Below, piece by piece: positions 8,142 through 15,697 of a DNA stretch of 40,980 nucleotides. Source of the DNA: JAKQIM01 sp964633225 (GTDB lineage: Bacteria; Chloroflexota; Anaerolineae; Anaerolineales; UBA4823); assembly GCA_964633225.1 (NCBI GenBank), contig CAZWFQ010000031.1:1-40980 (forward strand). Reading direction: 5' to 3'. Made by a program: the position numbers and the translations under genes. How positions within the stretch are numbered: the stretch's first letter is position 1; the number at the start of each line of letters is the position of its first letter. The notes below the pieces were generated by a model, which worked only from the letters and a program-made list of their open reading frames with translations, did not search any database and had not been told where the DNA came from.

Positions 8142-8228
8142 TCACCGCCGAGACGCAGCGCGTGCGCAGAAAAATCAAAACATTAACCACAGCGACACCG
8201 CCGTTGAAAGACAGCCAAGAGAACACAA
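8142..8228. repeat. Possible degenerate intergenic repeat of the CACCGCAGAGACGCAGAG type
   Basis: This stretch carries TCACCGCCGAGACGCAGCGCG, then AACCACAGCGACACCGCCG and AGAGAACACA. It resembles the short purine-phased intergenic repeats (CACCGCAGAGACGCAGAG, CCACAGAGACACAGAG) seen in many environmental bacterial genomes. The copies here are decayed and only two partial units can be recognised. No gene or clear terminator is visible in the interval. Confidence 0.35.
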
Positions 8229-8229
8229 A

Positions 8230-8838
8230 CTATAAGCGCGCCATCACCGCCTGGCGAATCGCATCTTGCACCGCATCAATAGGCTGAGAGGCGTCAATAA
8301 TGACCCAGCGCTCCGGGTCGGCCTGGCACAAGGAATGGAAGCCAGCCCGCACGCGGCGGTGAAACTCAACCGTGTAGGCATCCAGGCGGTTCCATTCGCC
8401 GCTCTTTACCTTGCGGCCCAGGCCAATCTCCACATCCAGGTCCAGCAGCAGGGTCAAGTCAGGCTTGAGGCCGCCGGTAGCAAAGCCAATGATCGAAGTA
8501 AGCTGCTCCAGGGGCAGGCCGTGGCCGTAGCCCTGATAGGCCAGGGTAGAATCGGCATAGCGATCTGAGAGCACAACCCCCCCAGAAGCCAGGTGTGGGC
8601 GGACGACTTGCTCCACCAACTGAGCGCGCGCCGCCTGAAAAAGCAGGCTCTCGGTGCGGGGATGCATGGCAGTATTGTCCAGGCGGTGCAGCACCTGGCG
8701 GATCTGGTCGCCAATGGTGGTGCCGCCCGGCTCACGCGTGGTCAGCACGGCATGGCCGCGCTGGCGCAAGAATTCAGCCAGCGGCTGGACATGCCAGGTT
8801 TTGCCGCCGCCTTCGGGGCCTTCGAGTGTGATGAACAT
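8230..8838 (-). CDS. tmk: Thymidylate kinase
   Basis: 202 aa. It phosphorylates dTMP to dTDP. The P-loop GPEGGGKT is at residues 7-14; TREPGGT follows, then the DRYADSTLAYQGYG motif that contacts nucleotide and base. Length is normal. It is the last gene of the minus-strand run from pdxS; only 11 bases separate it from the ATPase gene upstream, implying co-transcription. No hairpin with a T-run is seen downstream; the 3' side runs into the degenerate intergenic repeat. Confidence 0.94.
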   Translation of the reverse strand: MFITLEGPEGGGKTWHVQPLAEFLRQRGHAVLTTREPGGTTIGDQIRQVLHRLDNTAMHPRTESLLFQAARAQLVEQVVRPHLASGGVVLSDRYADSTLAYQGYGHGLPLEQLTSIIGFATGGLKPDLTLLLDLDVEIGLGRKVKSGEWNRLDAYTVEFHRRVRAGFHSLCQADPERWVIIDASQPIDAVQDAIRQAVMARL

Positions 8839-8849
8839 GAGATCAGCCG

Positions 8850-10484
8850 TTAATCGCGAAAGATCCTCACCCGCCGGTAGGGCTCTTTGCCATACGAATG
8901 CGAGGTCAGGTTAGATTGGCGCGCCATCTGGTGCTGCAAGCGGCGGATGTAAGCCGAAGCTGGGGGCAGCTCTACCCAGCGCTCGCCGTTCAACACAGCA
9001 TCAATCGCCGCCTGGGTGCTCTGCAAGGCCGGCTCCACGCCGCGCTCATCAGAGGGGGCATCCACAGCCAGGTTGAATAGATCCGTGAGGAACTGCTGCA
9101 TCTGGCTGATGGTGTTAGCGCGCAACACGTAAATGGGCATCCCGCGGTTCTCAGCATCCACAATGGGTCGCTGGCGATCGCGGTAGTAAGAACGCAGGGT
9201 AACAAGAACATTTGCCTCCCCCACATCATTGACCGGTATGGCTGGCACGCCCAGGCGCTTAGAAGCCTGGGCCAGGCGGTTGCGCGCCACGCCGTAGGCA
9301 TAGATGCGCACCGGCTGTAGGGTAGTACGGGGGGCCTCTGGGCTGGGCTCAACCGAGGGGGCTGGGGGCTGGCCCACCGGAGCAGGCTGAGAGCGGGGTT
9401 CGCGCCCTGGGCGAGGGCGCTCAGCCGGCGGCTCACCGAAATTGCGGCGGTAACCCTGGTTCGAAAAGCCCGGCGAAGGTTGCGCAGGGGCCTTCTCGAT
9501 CCGGATCTCGCCGCCAACATCCCGAGAGCGCAGTTCAGGAGGCAGAGGATACCCACGCAGCAGGGCATCCACTGCGCCCGCCACATCGGTATGCACAGCC
9601 AGGCGATCACGCGTCTGGATCTCGATCAACATATCAAAGGTGGGCGGAGAACGACGCTCGAGCACGGTTTTCTGTGTGCCGCGCCGGCGCGCCTCTTCGT
9701 CAGACAAGGTGACGGATTCGATGCCGCCCACCAGGTCTGAGAGGGTGGGGTTGAGCAGCAGGTTCTCCAGGGTATTGCCATGGGCGGTGCCAATCAGCTG
9801 CACGCCACGCTCGGCAATCGTGCGCGCCGCCGCAGCTTCCAACTCTCGACCGATCTCGTCGATAACAACGGCTTCAGGGTTGTGGTTTTCAACCGCCTCG
9901 ATCATCACCTCGTGCTGCATGTTGGGCGTAGCCACCTGCATGCGGCGGGCACGGCCCACGGCTGGGTGCGGCACATCGCCATCCCCACCGATTTCATTAG
10001 AGGTATCTACGATCACCACGCGTTTCGTCTCCGCCAGCAGGCGCGCTGCTTCGCGCAGCATGGTCGTCTTGCCCACGCCGGGGCGGCCCAAGATCAGCAA
10101 ACTCTTGCCGCTTTCGATCAGATCCTGGATGATATCGGTGGTGCCGTACACGGCGCGCCCCACCCGGCAGGTAAGGCCCACAATGTGCCCGCGGCGGTTG
10201 CGGATGGCCGCAATCCGGTGTAAGGTGCGCTCCATACCGGCGCGGTTATCAGCGTCAAAGTCGCCGATGCGCTTGACCAGGTATTCAATATCCTCTGGCT
10301 TGATCTCCACCTCAGCCAACACCTCCTCGCGGTCTAAAAAGCGGGCGGTGGGCACGCGGCCAAGATCAAGGATGATCTCCAGCAGCTCGTCCGAGCGGTC
10401 TAATTCAACCAACCGGCGGGCAATGGCAGGAGGCAAAACCCCCAGCATGGCATCCAGATTGTCAGTAATGCGTTGTCCTGTCAT
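8850..10484 (-). CDS. SpoIIIAA/Ycf45-like AAA ATPase with C-terminal R3H domain
   Basis: 544 aa. The N-terminal region leads into GHIVGLTCRVGRAV, then Walker A GRPGVGKT (about 133-140) and Walker B AVVIDEIG (Asp209-Glu210). These are typical of Ycf45/SpoIIIAA-like single-stranded nucleic-acid ATPases. A Pro/Arg-rich linker at about 330-400 looks disordered. The C-terminus has an R3H-like segment (RLQHQMAR...SHSYGKEPYRRVRIF), a single-stranded nucleic-acid binding fold. The cellular role in non-spore-formers is unknown. It sits between a GNAT-like protein and tmk. Confidence 0.88.
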   Translation of the reverse strand: MTGQRITDNLDAMLGVLPPAIARRLVELDRSDELLEIILDLGRVPTARFLDREEVLAEVEIKPEDIEYLVKRIGDFDADNRAGMERTLHRIAAIRNRRGHIVGLTCRVGRAVYGTTDIIQDLIESGKSLLILGRPGVGKTTMLREAARLLAETKRVVIVDTSNEIGGDGDVPHPAVGRARRMQVATPNMQHEVMIEAVENHNPEAVVIDEIGRELEAAAARTIAERGVQLIGTAHGNTLENLLLNPTLSDLVGGIESVTLSDEEARRRGTQKTVLERRSPPTFDMLIEIQTRDRLAVHTDVAGAVDALLRGYPLPPELRSRDVGGEIRIEKAPAQPSPGFSNQGYRRNFGEPPAERPRPGREPRSQPAPVGQPPAPSVEPSPEAPRTTLQPVRIYAYGVARNRLAQASKRLGVPAIPVNDVGEANVLVTLRSYYRDRQRPIVDAENRGMPIYVLRANTISQMQQFLTDLFNLAVDAPSDERGVEPALQSTQAAIDAVLNGERWVELPPASAYIRRLQHQMARQSNLTSHSYGKEPYRRVRIFRD

Positions 10485-10526
10485 ACATTTTTCCTGTCAT
10501 AACCGAGAGGCTTTCCGTCCCGGTCA

Positions 10527-11465
10527 TCAATAATCTTTTTTCGCAATCCTCGCCACCGGCTCGGTGCGGGTGCCGTTCATCGCCGGCAAAGCGTAAGGCT
10601 CGGTGGCCCGGCGGGGCAGGGCCATGTGGCGCACCATCACCGCCTGGGCGGGACCGGGCTCAGCACCCAGCGCCTCAATCGCCGGTTCCAGCCAGCTTTG
10701 GTAAGAGCGCACACACAAGTAAACCGGCCGCGCCTGGCGGCCCGGCAGCATCTGCAGCAGGCGCACCAGCCGGGCGGGTAGATCTTCTACATCCGGGTGC
10801 ACAAAAGGCTGGGCCCAAATCCCCGCCGAACCGTAGCGCAGCTCTACATACGCATGCATGCCGTTGGTGTGATAATACACCATCCCCTTCAAGTGCTCGC
10901 GGGGCAGCGGCTCCACTTGCTGCACCAGGCCGGGCACCAGGTTGTTATACAAAGTCCGCACCGCCACCAGGTCACCGGCGCTGCACGCCCGCCAGGGCGC
11001 CAGCCCGCCCGGCTCTGGCGGCGCGCCATCCAGGCGCCAGATGCGCTGGCGAGCGTAGATGGCAAAACCAGCCTGGTGCAAAGCCTGGAAAGCCGGCGAC
11101 TGATCATCCACCTCAGCCAAGAGGTGAAAGGCACCCCGCGCGCCAATCTCTGCCGCCATCTGGTCAAACAGAGCCGGCAAACCCACCGCATCCACCCCCG
11201 ACTCAGGCGCCAGGAAAGAAAGGCGGGCAAACGAAGCCCCGTTGGTGTGCGTCACCTGCCCAATCAACGGCTCGGCTTTTCGCTCACCTGAAGCGCACAG
11301 GTACGTAAAAATACCAGTGCGGGTTGCCAAAGAAGTCAAGACCGCCCCAGCCGGCACCAAGACCGGGCCGCGGGTCAGGGCCTGCCGGCTATCCAAGAAT
11401 AAGCCGCGCCGGCGGTAACGGTGCAGGGTGGGGATGTCACGCCACTCAAACGGTCGGATATTCAT
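10527..11465 (-). CDS. GNAT-like acetyltransferase-fold protein
   Basis: 312 aa. The sequence starts MNIRPFEWRDIPTLHRYRR, a GNAT-style opening. AFQALHQAGFAIYARQRIWRL (about 125-145) resembles the C-terminal helix and strand of a GNAT domain. The second half ends in CVRSYQSWLEPAIEALGAEP, another GNAT-like helix, suggesting two tandem, partly degenerate acyltransferase folds. No substrate can be assigned. Its ribosome-binding site is weak, and a 10-bp hairpin lies 15 bases upstream. It follows pdxT and precedes the R3H ATPase on the same strand. Confidence 0.65.
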   Translation of the reverse strand: MNIRPFEWRDIPTLHRYRRRGLFLDSRQALTRGPVLVPAGAVLTSLATRTGIFTYLCASGERKAEPLIGQVTHTNGASFARLSFLAPESGVDAVGLPALFDQMAAEIGARGAFHLLAEVDDQSPAFQALHQAGFAIYARQRIWRLDGAPPEPGGLAPWRACSAGDLVAVRTLYNNLVPGLVQQVEPLPREHLKGMVYYHTNGMHAYVELRYGSAGIWAQPFVHPDVEDLPARLVRLLQMLPGRQARPVYLCVRSYQSWLEPAIEALGAEPGPAQAVMVRHMALPRRATEPYALPAMNGTRTEPVARIAKKDY

Positions 11466-11479
11466 AATGGTTGGCAGAA

Positions 11480-11511
11480 CCCGGCCAGAAAGATTGAACG
11501 CTCTGGCCGGG
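11480..11511 (-). other. GC-rich hairpin between pdxT and the GNAT-like gene
   Basis: A perfect 10-bp stem, CCCGGCCAGA with TCTGGCCGGG, has a 12-base loop. There is no T-run on either side. It could be a weak terminator, a processing element, or a structure that limits translation of the next gene, whose start lies 15 bases downstream. Confidence 0.45.
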
Positions 11512-11517
11512 CGCCTG

Positions 11518-12105
11518 TTACACCTTAGATCTTACCAACTGAAGGAAGTACTGGTGAAAACGCGCATCTTCTGTCAGCTCAGGGTGAAAAGATGTGGCCA
11601 ACAAATGCCCCTCTTGGGCGGCTACGATGCGCCCATCTTCCAGCTTGGCCAAGGCCTGGGCCTTGCCCCGCACCGCATCGATCAGCGGCGCACGGATGAA
11701 AACAGCATGGTAAGGCCGCCCATCCGGGTCCACCTGGCGCAGGGCTGGCACATCCAGGTCCGCCTCAAAGCTGGCTACCTGGCGGCCAAAGGCATTGCGC
11801 GCCACGCTGATATCCATCAGCCCCAGCAAAGGCTGGTCGCGGTGTGCATCCCTTGAGATGAAAATTGCCCCGGCACAAGTGCCCCAGATGGCCTTCCGCT
11901 GGCCAAATTCGCGCAGCGGCTCCACCAAGCCATAATGTACCGCCAGCTTGCCAAAGGTAGTCGATTCGCCGCCCGGGATAATCAGGCCGTCCAGAGATTC
12001 CAGTTGGGCAGGCAAGCGCACTTCCACCGCCTGCACGTCCAAGCGGCGCAGCATCACCAGGTGTTCAGCAAAATCGCCTTGCAGGGCCAATACACCAATC
12101 CGCAT
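11518..12105 (-). CDS. pdxT: Pyridoxal 5'-phosphate synthase glutaminase subunit
   Basis: 195 aa. It hydrolyses glutamine and channels ammonia to PdxS for PLP synthesis. The class I amidotransferase motifs are GLIIPGGESTT, nucleophile Cys77 in WGTCAGAI, and SFHPELTED for the His-Glu pair. It lies 8 bases after the pdxS stop, in the usual pdxST order, so the two are co-translated. Confidence 0.96.
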   Translation of the reverse strand: MRIGVLALQGDFAEHLVMLRRLDVQAVEVRLPAQLESLDGLIIPGGESTTFGKLAVHYGLVEPLREFGQRKAIWGTCAGAIFISRDAHRDQPLLGLMDISVARNAFGRQVASFEADLDVPALRQVDPDGRPYHAVFIRAPLIDAVRGKAQALAKLEDGRIVAAQEGHLLATSFHPELTEDARFHQYFLQLVRSKV

Positions 12106-12113
12106 ACGCGCCC

Positions 12114-13001
12114 TTACCAGCCCCGGTCGGCCATGCGCTCAGAATCGGGCATGGTAGAGATGTTGCGGCCCACCATCGGCGCACCCAGGTTACGGCTGAC
12201 CTCAGCCAGGATATAGGGATCATTGTAGTGTGTCACAGCTTTGACAATGGCCGCCGCGCGGTGAGCAGGATCGCCAGACTTGAAGATGCCCGAGCCAACG
12301 AAGACGCCGTCTACACCCAACTGCATCATCAACGCCGCGTCCGCCGGGGTGGCTACGCCGCCCGCAGCGAAGTTGACCACCGGCATACGGCCAAGCTTGC
12401 GCGTCTCAACCAGCAACTCATAAGGTGCACCCAGCTCTTTGGCCAAGGCCATCAACTCTTCTTCGGGCATCGTCTGAAGACGGCGGATCTCGCCCAACAC
12501 CGAGCGGGCATGGCGCACGGCTTCAACGACATCTCCGGTGCCAGCCTCACCCTTGGTGCGGATCATGGCAGCGCCTTCACCCAGGCGGCGCAGGGCCTCG
12601 CCCAGGTTGCGGCAGCCGCATACAAAGGGCACCTTAAAGGCATGCTTATTGATGTGATGGGCCTCGTCAGCGGGGGTAAGAACTTCCGACTCGTCAATAT
12701 AATCCACGCCAATAGCTTCCAGGATCTGCGCTTCAACAAAGTGACCGATGCGGCATTTGGCCATCACCGGGATCGAAACCGCATCCATGATCTTCAAGAT
12801 CAATTCGGGATCGCTCATCCGAGCCACGCCGCCATCCGCACGGATATCCGCCGGGACGCGCTCGAGCGCCATCACTGCCACCGCTCCAGCGTCTTCTGCA
12901 ATGCGAGCGTGCTCAACCGTAACCACATCCATGATCACGCCGCCCTTAAGCATCTGGGCCAGGCCCTTCTTAACAGCAAAAGTACCAGTTTGTTCTTCCA
13001 T
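12114..13001 (-). CDS. pdxS: Pyridoxal 5'-phosphate synthase lyase subunit
   Basis: 295 aa from ATG 13001. It builds PLP from ribose 5-phosphate, glyceraldehyde 3-phosphate and PdxT-derived ammonia, as a dodecamer. The catalytic lysines sit in VMAKCRIGH and IRTKGEAGTG, with MDVVT near the N-terminus. The ORF extends 16 codons upstream, but GAGGAGG spaced 8 bases before the internal ATG fixes the start there, and MEEQTGTFAVKKGLA is the usual PdxS opening. It heads the minus-strand run that continues through pdxT to tmk. The promoter must lie between 13002 and 13170, shared with the divergent adenosine-kinase gene. Confidence 0.97.
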   Translation of the reverse strand: MEEQTGTFAVKKGLAQMLKGGVIMDVVTVEHARIAEDAGAVAVMALERVPADIRADGGVARMSDPELILKIMDAVSIPVMAKCRIGHFVEAQILEAIGVDYIDESEVLTPADEAHHINKHAFKVPFVCGCRNLGEALRRLGEGAAMIRTKGEAGTGDVVEAVRHARSVLGEIRRLQTMPEEELMALAKELGAPYELLVETRKLGRMPVVNFAAGGVATPADAALMMQLGVDGVFVGSGIFKSGDPAHRAAAIVKAVTHYNDPYILAEVSRNLGAPMVGRNISTMPDSERMADRGW

Positions 13002-13118
13002 TTTATCTGCCTCCTCAAAAGCAAAAACAGACTCCCGCTCTGTCCTCATCGCGCAAGTCTGAATAAGTTATATTAAGTCATTCTACCACGAAGAGATGAG
13101 AATTGGGTGCACAGCCCC

Positions 13119-13147
13119 TTGTGAGAGCACAGATAATTTGATACAGT
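13119..13147 (+). promoter_or_regulatory. Possible promoter of the adenosine-specific kinase-pfkA pair
   Basis: TTGTGA at 13119-13124 and TACAGT at 13142-13147 are 17 bases apart, 24 bases upstream of the ATG. Both hexamers are two mismatches or fewer from consensus. It is the best candidate in this interval but unverified. Confidence 0.4.
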
Positions 13148-13170
13148 TAACAGGAATAGGAGAGCCCACC

Positions 13171-13656
13171 ATGCACCTGACAACTGTTAAAATCGAAAAA
13201 CCCGAAGAGATCAACTGTATCTTAGGCCAAACTCACTTCATTAAAAGTGTCGAGGATATTCACGAAGCCCTGGTCAGCGCCGTGCCGGGGATCAAGTTCG
13301 GCCTGGCCTTTTGTGAAGCCTCTGGCGCTTGCCTGGTTCGCTGGAGCGGGACAGACGACGAGCTGGCAGCCCTGGCGCGCCAGAATGCCCAGGCCATCGG
13401 GGCCGGGCACAGCTTTATCATTTTCTTGGGCAATGGCTTCTACCCGATCAACGTGCTCAACACCATCAAAATGGTCCCCGAAGTCTGCCGTATCTTTTGC
13501 GCCACCGCCAACCCGCTCGAAGTGATCGTTGCCCAAAGCGAGCAGGGGCGCGGCATCCTGGGGGTGGTGGATGGGGCTGCCCCGGCAGGCATTGAAGGTA
13601 CCGAGGATATCGCCTGGCGCAAAGGTTTCTTGCGCAAGATTGGATACAAACTATGA
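13171..13656 (+). CDS. Adenosine-specific kinase (PF04008-type)
   Basis: 161 aa from ATG 13171, preceded by AGGAGAG. Conserved blocks are GQTHFIKSVEDIHEALV, PGIKFGLAFCEASG, GHSFIIFLGNGFYPINVLN, EVCRIFCATANPLEVIVA and QGRGILGVVDG. These match the family represented by Pyrobaculum PAE2307, described as adenosine-specific kinase; it is common in archaea and some thermophilic bacteria. The physiological reaction is poorly defined. Its stop overlaps the pfkA start by four bases, so the two are translationally coupled. An ORF start 25 codons upstream lacks a ribosome-binding site and was not used. Confidence 0.85.
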   Translation: MHLTTVKIEKPEEINCILGQTHFIKSVEDIHEALVSAVPGIKFGLAFCEASGACLVRWSGTDDELAALARQNAQAIGAGHSFIIFLGNGFYPINVLNTIKMVPEVCRIFCATANPLEVIVAQSEQGRGILGVVDGAAPAGIEGTEDIAWRKGFLRKIGYKL

Positions 13657-14768
13657 GCGAGCCCACCAACAAGATCAAGCGCATTGCCATCGCCACCGGC
13701 GGCGGCGACGCCCCCGGCCTCAACGCCGTCATTCGGGCCGCCACCCTGGCTGCCATCAACCGCGGCTGGGAAGTGTACGGCATCCGCGATGGCTTTAACG
13801 GCCTGCTCATGCCAGAGCAGTTCGTAGAAGGCGGGCTGGTGCCCCTGACGCGCGACAGCGTGCGCGGCATCACCCACCTCGGCGGGACGATCATCGGCAC
13901 CACCAATCGCGGCAACCCTCTGCGCTACCCGGTCAAAGGGCTGGATGGCGTGACGCAAGAAGTGGACCGCACCGACGAGTTGATCCGCTCTTTTCTACTG
14001 CACGGCATCGACGCCCTCATTTCAGTCGGCGGCGACGGATCAATGGAGATCGCCAACGCCCTGGCCCAAAAGGGCCTGTGGGTGGTGGGCGTCCCCAAGA
14101 CGATTGACAACGACCTGGACGGAACGGTGATCACATTTGGTTTTGACACCGCCCGCAGCTTTTCCACCGAGTGCCTGGACCGCCTGCACTCCACAGCCGC
14201 TTCGCACCGGCGCGTGATTGTGGTGGAGGTAATGGGACGCTACGCCGGGTGGATCGCCCTGGAAAGCGGCATCGCCGGCTCGGTAGACGCCATCTTGATC
14301 CCTGAGATTCCATACGACCTGAACAAAGTGGCCCAAAAGATCAAAGATCGCGACGATCTGGGGCGCAACTTCTCCGTGGTCCTGGTGGCTGAGGGTGCCA
14401 AGCCCCTGGGCGGGGATGTGACCGTCAGCAGCCGCGAAGTTGGCCGGGCCGAGCGCCTGGGCGGGGTAGGCGAGAAGGTCAGCGCCGAGCTGCAAGAACT
14501 GACCGGCAAAGAGACGCGCCTGGTGGTTTTGGGGCACCTGCTGCGCGGCGGTTCGCCAACCAGCTTCGACCGCCTGATCGCCCTGCGCTTTGGCGCAGCA
14601 GCCGTGCGGGCCCTATCTGAAGGGCGCCGTGGGGTGATGGTGGCCCTCAACCCGCCATCGGTAAATTATGTGCCGCTCGAAGATGCCACCCGCCGCATGA
14701 AAAACGTGCCGCTGGATTGCGACGTGATGCTCACCGCCCGCGACTTGGGGATCTGCTTTGGGGATTGA
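13653..14768 (+). CDS. pfkA: 6-phosphofructokinase
   Basis: 371 aa. It phosphorylates fructose 6-phosphate in glycolysis. The nucleotide site is ATGGGDAPGLNAVIR near the N-terminus, GGDGS is at 126-130, and the catalytic PKTIDND is at 148-154. Gly in GGDGS points to ATP as donor, whereas Lys in PKTIDND is usual in PPi-type and mixed groups, so the donor is not certain. MGRYAGW and LGHLLRGGSPT are also conserved. It overlaps the adenosine-specific kinase gene by four bases. The GntR-operon promoter -35 overlaps its stop codon. Confidence 0.95.
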   Translation: MSEPTNKIKRIAIATGGGDAPGLNAVIRAATLAAINRGWEVYGIRDGFNGLLMPEQFVEGGLVPLTRDSVRGITHLGGTIIGTTNRGNPLRYPVKGLDGVTQEVDRTDELIRSFLLHGIDALISVGGDGSMEIANALAQKGLWVVGVPKTIDNDLDGTVITFGFDTARSFSTECLDRLHSTAASHRRVIVVEVMGRYAGWIALESGIAGSVDAILIPEIPYDLNKVAQKIKDRDDLGRNFSVVLVAEGAKPLGGDVTVSSREVGRAERLGGVGEKVSAELQELTGKETRLVVLGHLLRGGSPTSFDRLIALRFGAAAVRALSEGRRGVMVALNPPSVNYVPLEDATRRMKNVPLDCDVMLTARDLGICFGD

Positions 14769-14807
14769 CAGCCGCACGGCATCTGATATAATACTAGTAT
14801 ACTAGTA
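14765..14807 (+). promoter_or_regulatory. Consensus promoter with 16-bp palindromic operator of the GntR operon
   Basis: TTGACA (14765-14770) and TATAAT (14787-14792) are both perfect hexamers, 16 bases apart; the -35 overlaps the pfkA stop. A perfect 16-bp palindrome TACTAGTATACTAGTA (14792-14807) begins at the last base of the -10 and covers the expected start site. A further ACTAG lies at 14817-14821. A dimeric GntR repressor bound here would block initiation, so autoregulation by the next gene is the obvious inference. Confidence 0.8.
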
Positions 14808-14837
14808 CAACAGTAAACTAGCACGATACAGAGAGCC

Positions 14838-15230
14838 ATGCAAATTCGTATTGATAAGACCAGCCGCGTTCCCATTTATGATCAGGTCAAAGAGCAGATC
14901 AAAGGCCTGATCCATGCCGGGCAAATTCGCACCGGCGACCAACTCCCCACCATTCGAGAGCTGGCGGTTGAGATATCCGTCAACTTCAATACCGTGGCCT
15001 TCGCTTACCGCGACCTGGTCAACGAAGGGGTGATCGTCACCGAGCGCGGCAAGGGCACCTTTGTGGCGCGCACCCCAGGCGAAGCAGATATGGCGCGCAT
15101 TCGCCAAGAGAAGCTGCAAGGCCTGCTGCAAGCGCTGCTGCAAGAAACCGAGCGCCTGGGCTACAGCACAGACGAGGTCGGGCGAGTTCTGGTCGAACAA
15201 ATCAAAAAACAACAAAGCCAAAAGGAATAA
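14838..15230 (+). CDS. GntR-family transcriptional regulator, YtrA type
   Basis: 130 aa. It has an N-terminal winged helix (about residues 10-75) with the GntR signature YDQVKEQIKGLIHAGQI...GDQLPTIRELAVEISVNFNTV and the wing ERGKGTFV. A short helical C-terminal tail of about 50 residues follows. This lacks a ligand-binding domain and matches the YtrA subfamily, which usually represses adjacent envelope or transport genes. It heads a four-gene plus-strand operon with lipoprotein, slipin and DUF4177, and probably represses its own promoter. Confidence 0.93.
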   Translation: MQIRIDKTSRVPIYDQVKEQIKGLIHAGQIRTGDQLPTIRELAVEISVNFNTVAFAYRDLVNEGVIVTERGKGTFVARTPGEADMARIRQEKLQGLLQALLQETERLGYSTDEVGRVLVEQIKKQQSQKE

Positions 15231-15239
15231 GATACCGAC

Positions 15240-15671
15240 ATGAAAACAACCAAGATCTTGGCATTGATCTTTGTCCTGCTTTGCAGTGCATTACTGCTTG
15301 GCGGATGCAAGCCCGCCAGCCCAGCGGCCCTCTCAGATGATGAGGTCAGGCAAGTGACCGAGAATCTCCTGCTTGCGGTCAACGAGAACGACTATCAAAG
15401 CTTCATCCAGGGCTATTCTGAAGATTTGCTTGCCGCCTCGCCAGTAAGCCAATTCGATCAACTGCGCAGCGTGCTGTTGGAGGCAAGTGGCAAGTTTGTC
15501 AGCTGCGCCAACCCGCCCGATCTGAGCAACCAGGCCACCTATTCAGTCTATGAATTTCAGTGCGCGTTTGAAAAAGAGACCGTGCGCGTCACGATCGTCT
15601 TCGAGACCGATGGCAGCCTTGTAGAAGGCCTGTTTCTCGACTCGACCGGCCTGCGCGCCATAAAACCCTAG
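15240..15671 (+). CDS. Lipoprotein, DUF3887-like
   Basis: 143 aa. A signal peptide with a hydrophobic core (ILALIFVLLCSALLLGGC) ends in a lipobox with Cys23. The mature part has the LTDEEVxxxTENLLxAxNxxDYxxFxxGYS-like pattern and one Cys pair. This resembles DUF3887/SnoaL-like small domains of unknown function. It should be anchored at the outer face of the cytoplasmic membrane. It starts 9 bases after the gntR stop, within the same operon. Confidence 0.75.
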   Translation: MKTTKILALIFVLLCSALLLGGCKPASPAALSDDEVRQVTENLLLAVNENDYQSFIQGYSEDLLAASPVSQFDQLRSVLLEASGKFVSCANPPDLSNQATYSVYEFQCAFEKETVRVTIVFETDGSLVEGLFLDSTGLRAIKP

Positions 15672-15697
15672 ACCTAACAACCGAAAGAGAGATCGCC

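Noticed and set aside
13015..13045. Short hairpin with T-run before pdxS as an attenuator
   Set aside because: The stem is only 5 bp with a 7-base loop; too weak.
13002..13049. 16-codon N-terminal extension of pdxS
   Set aside because: GAGGAGG is inside the extension and correctly placed for the internal ATG.
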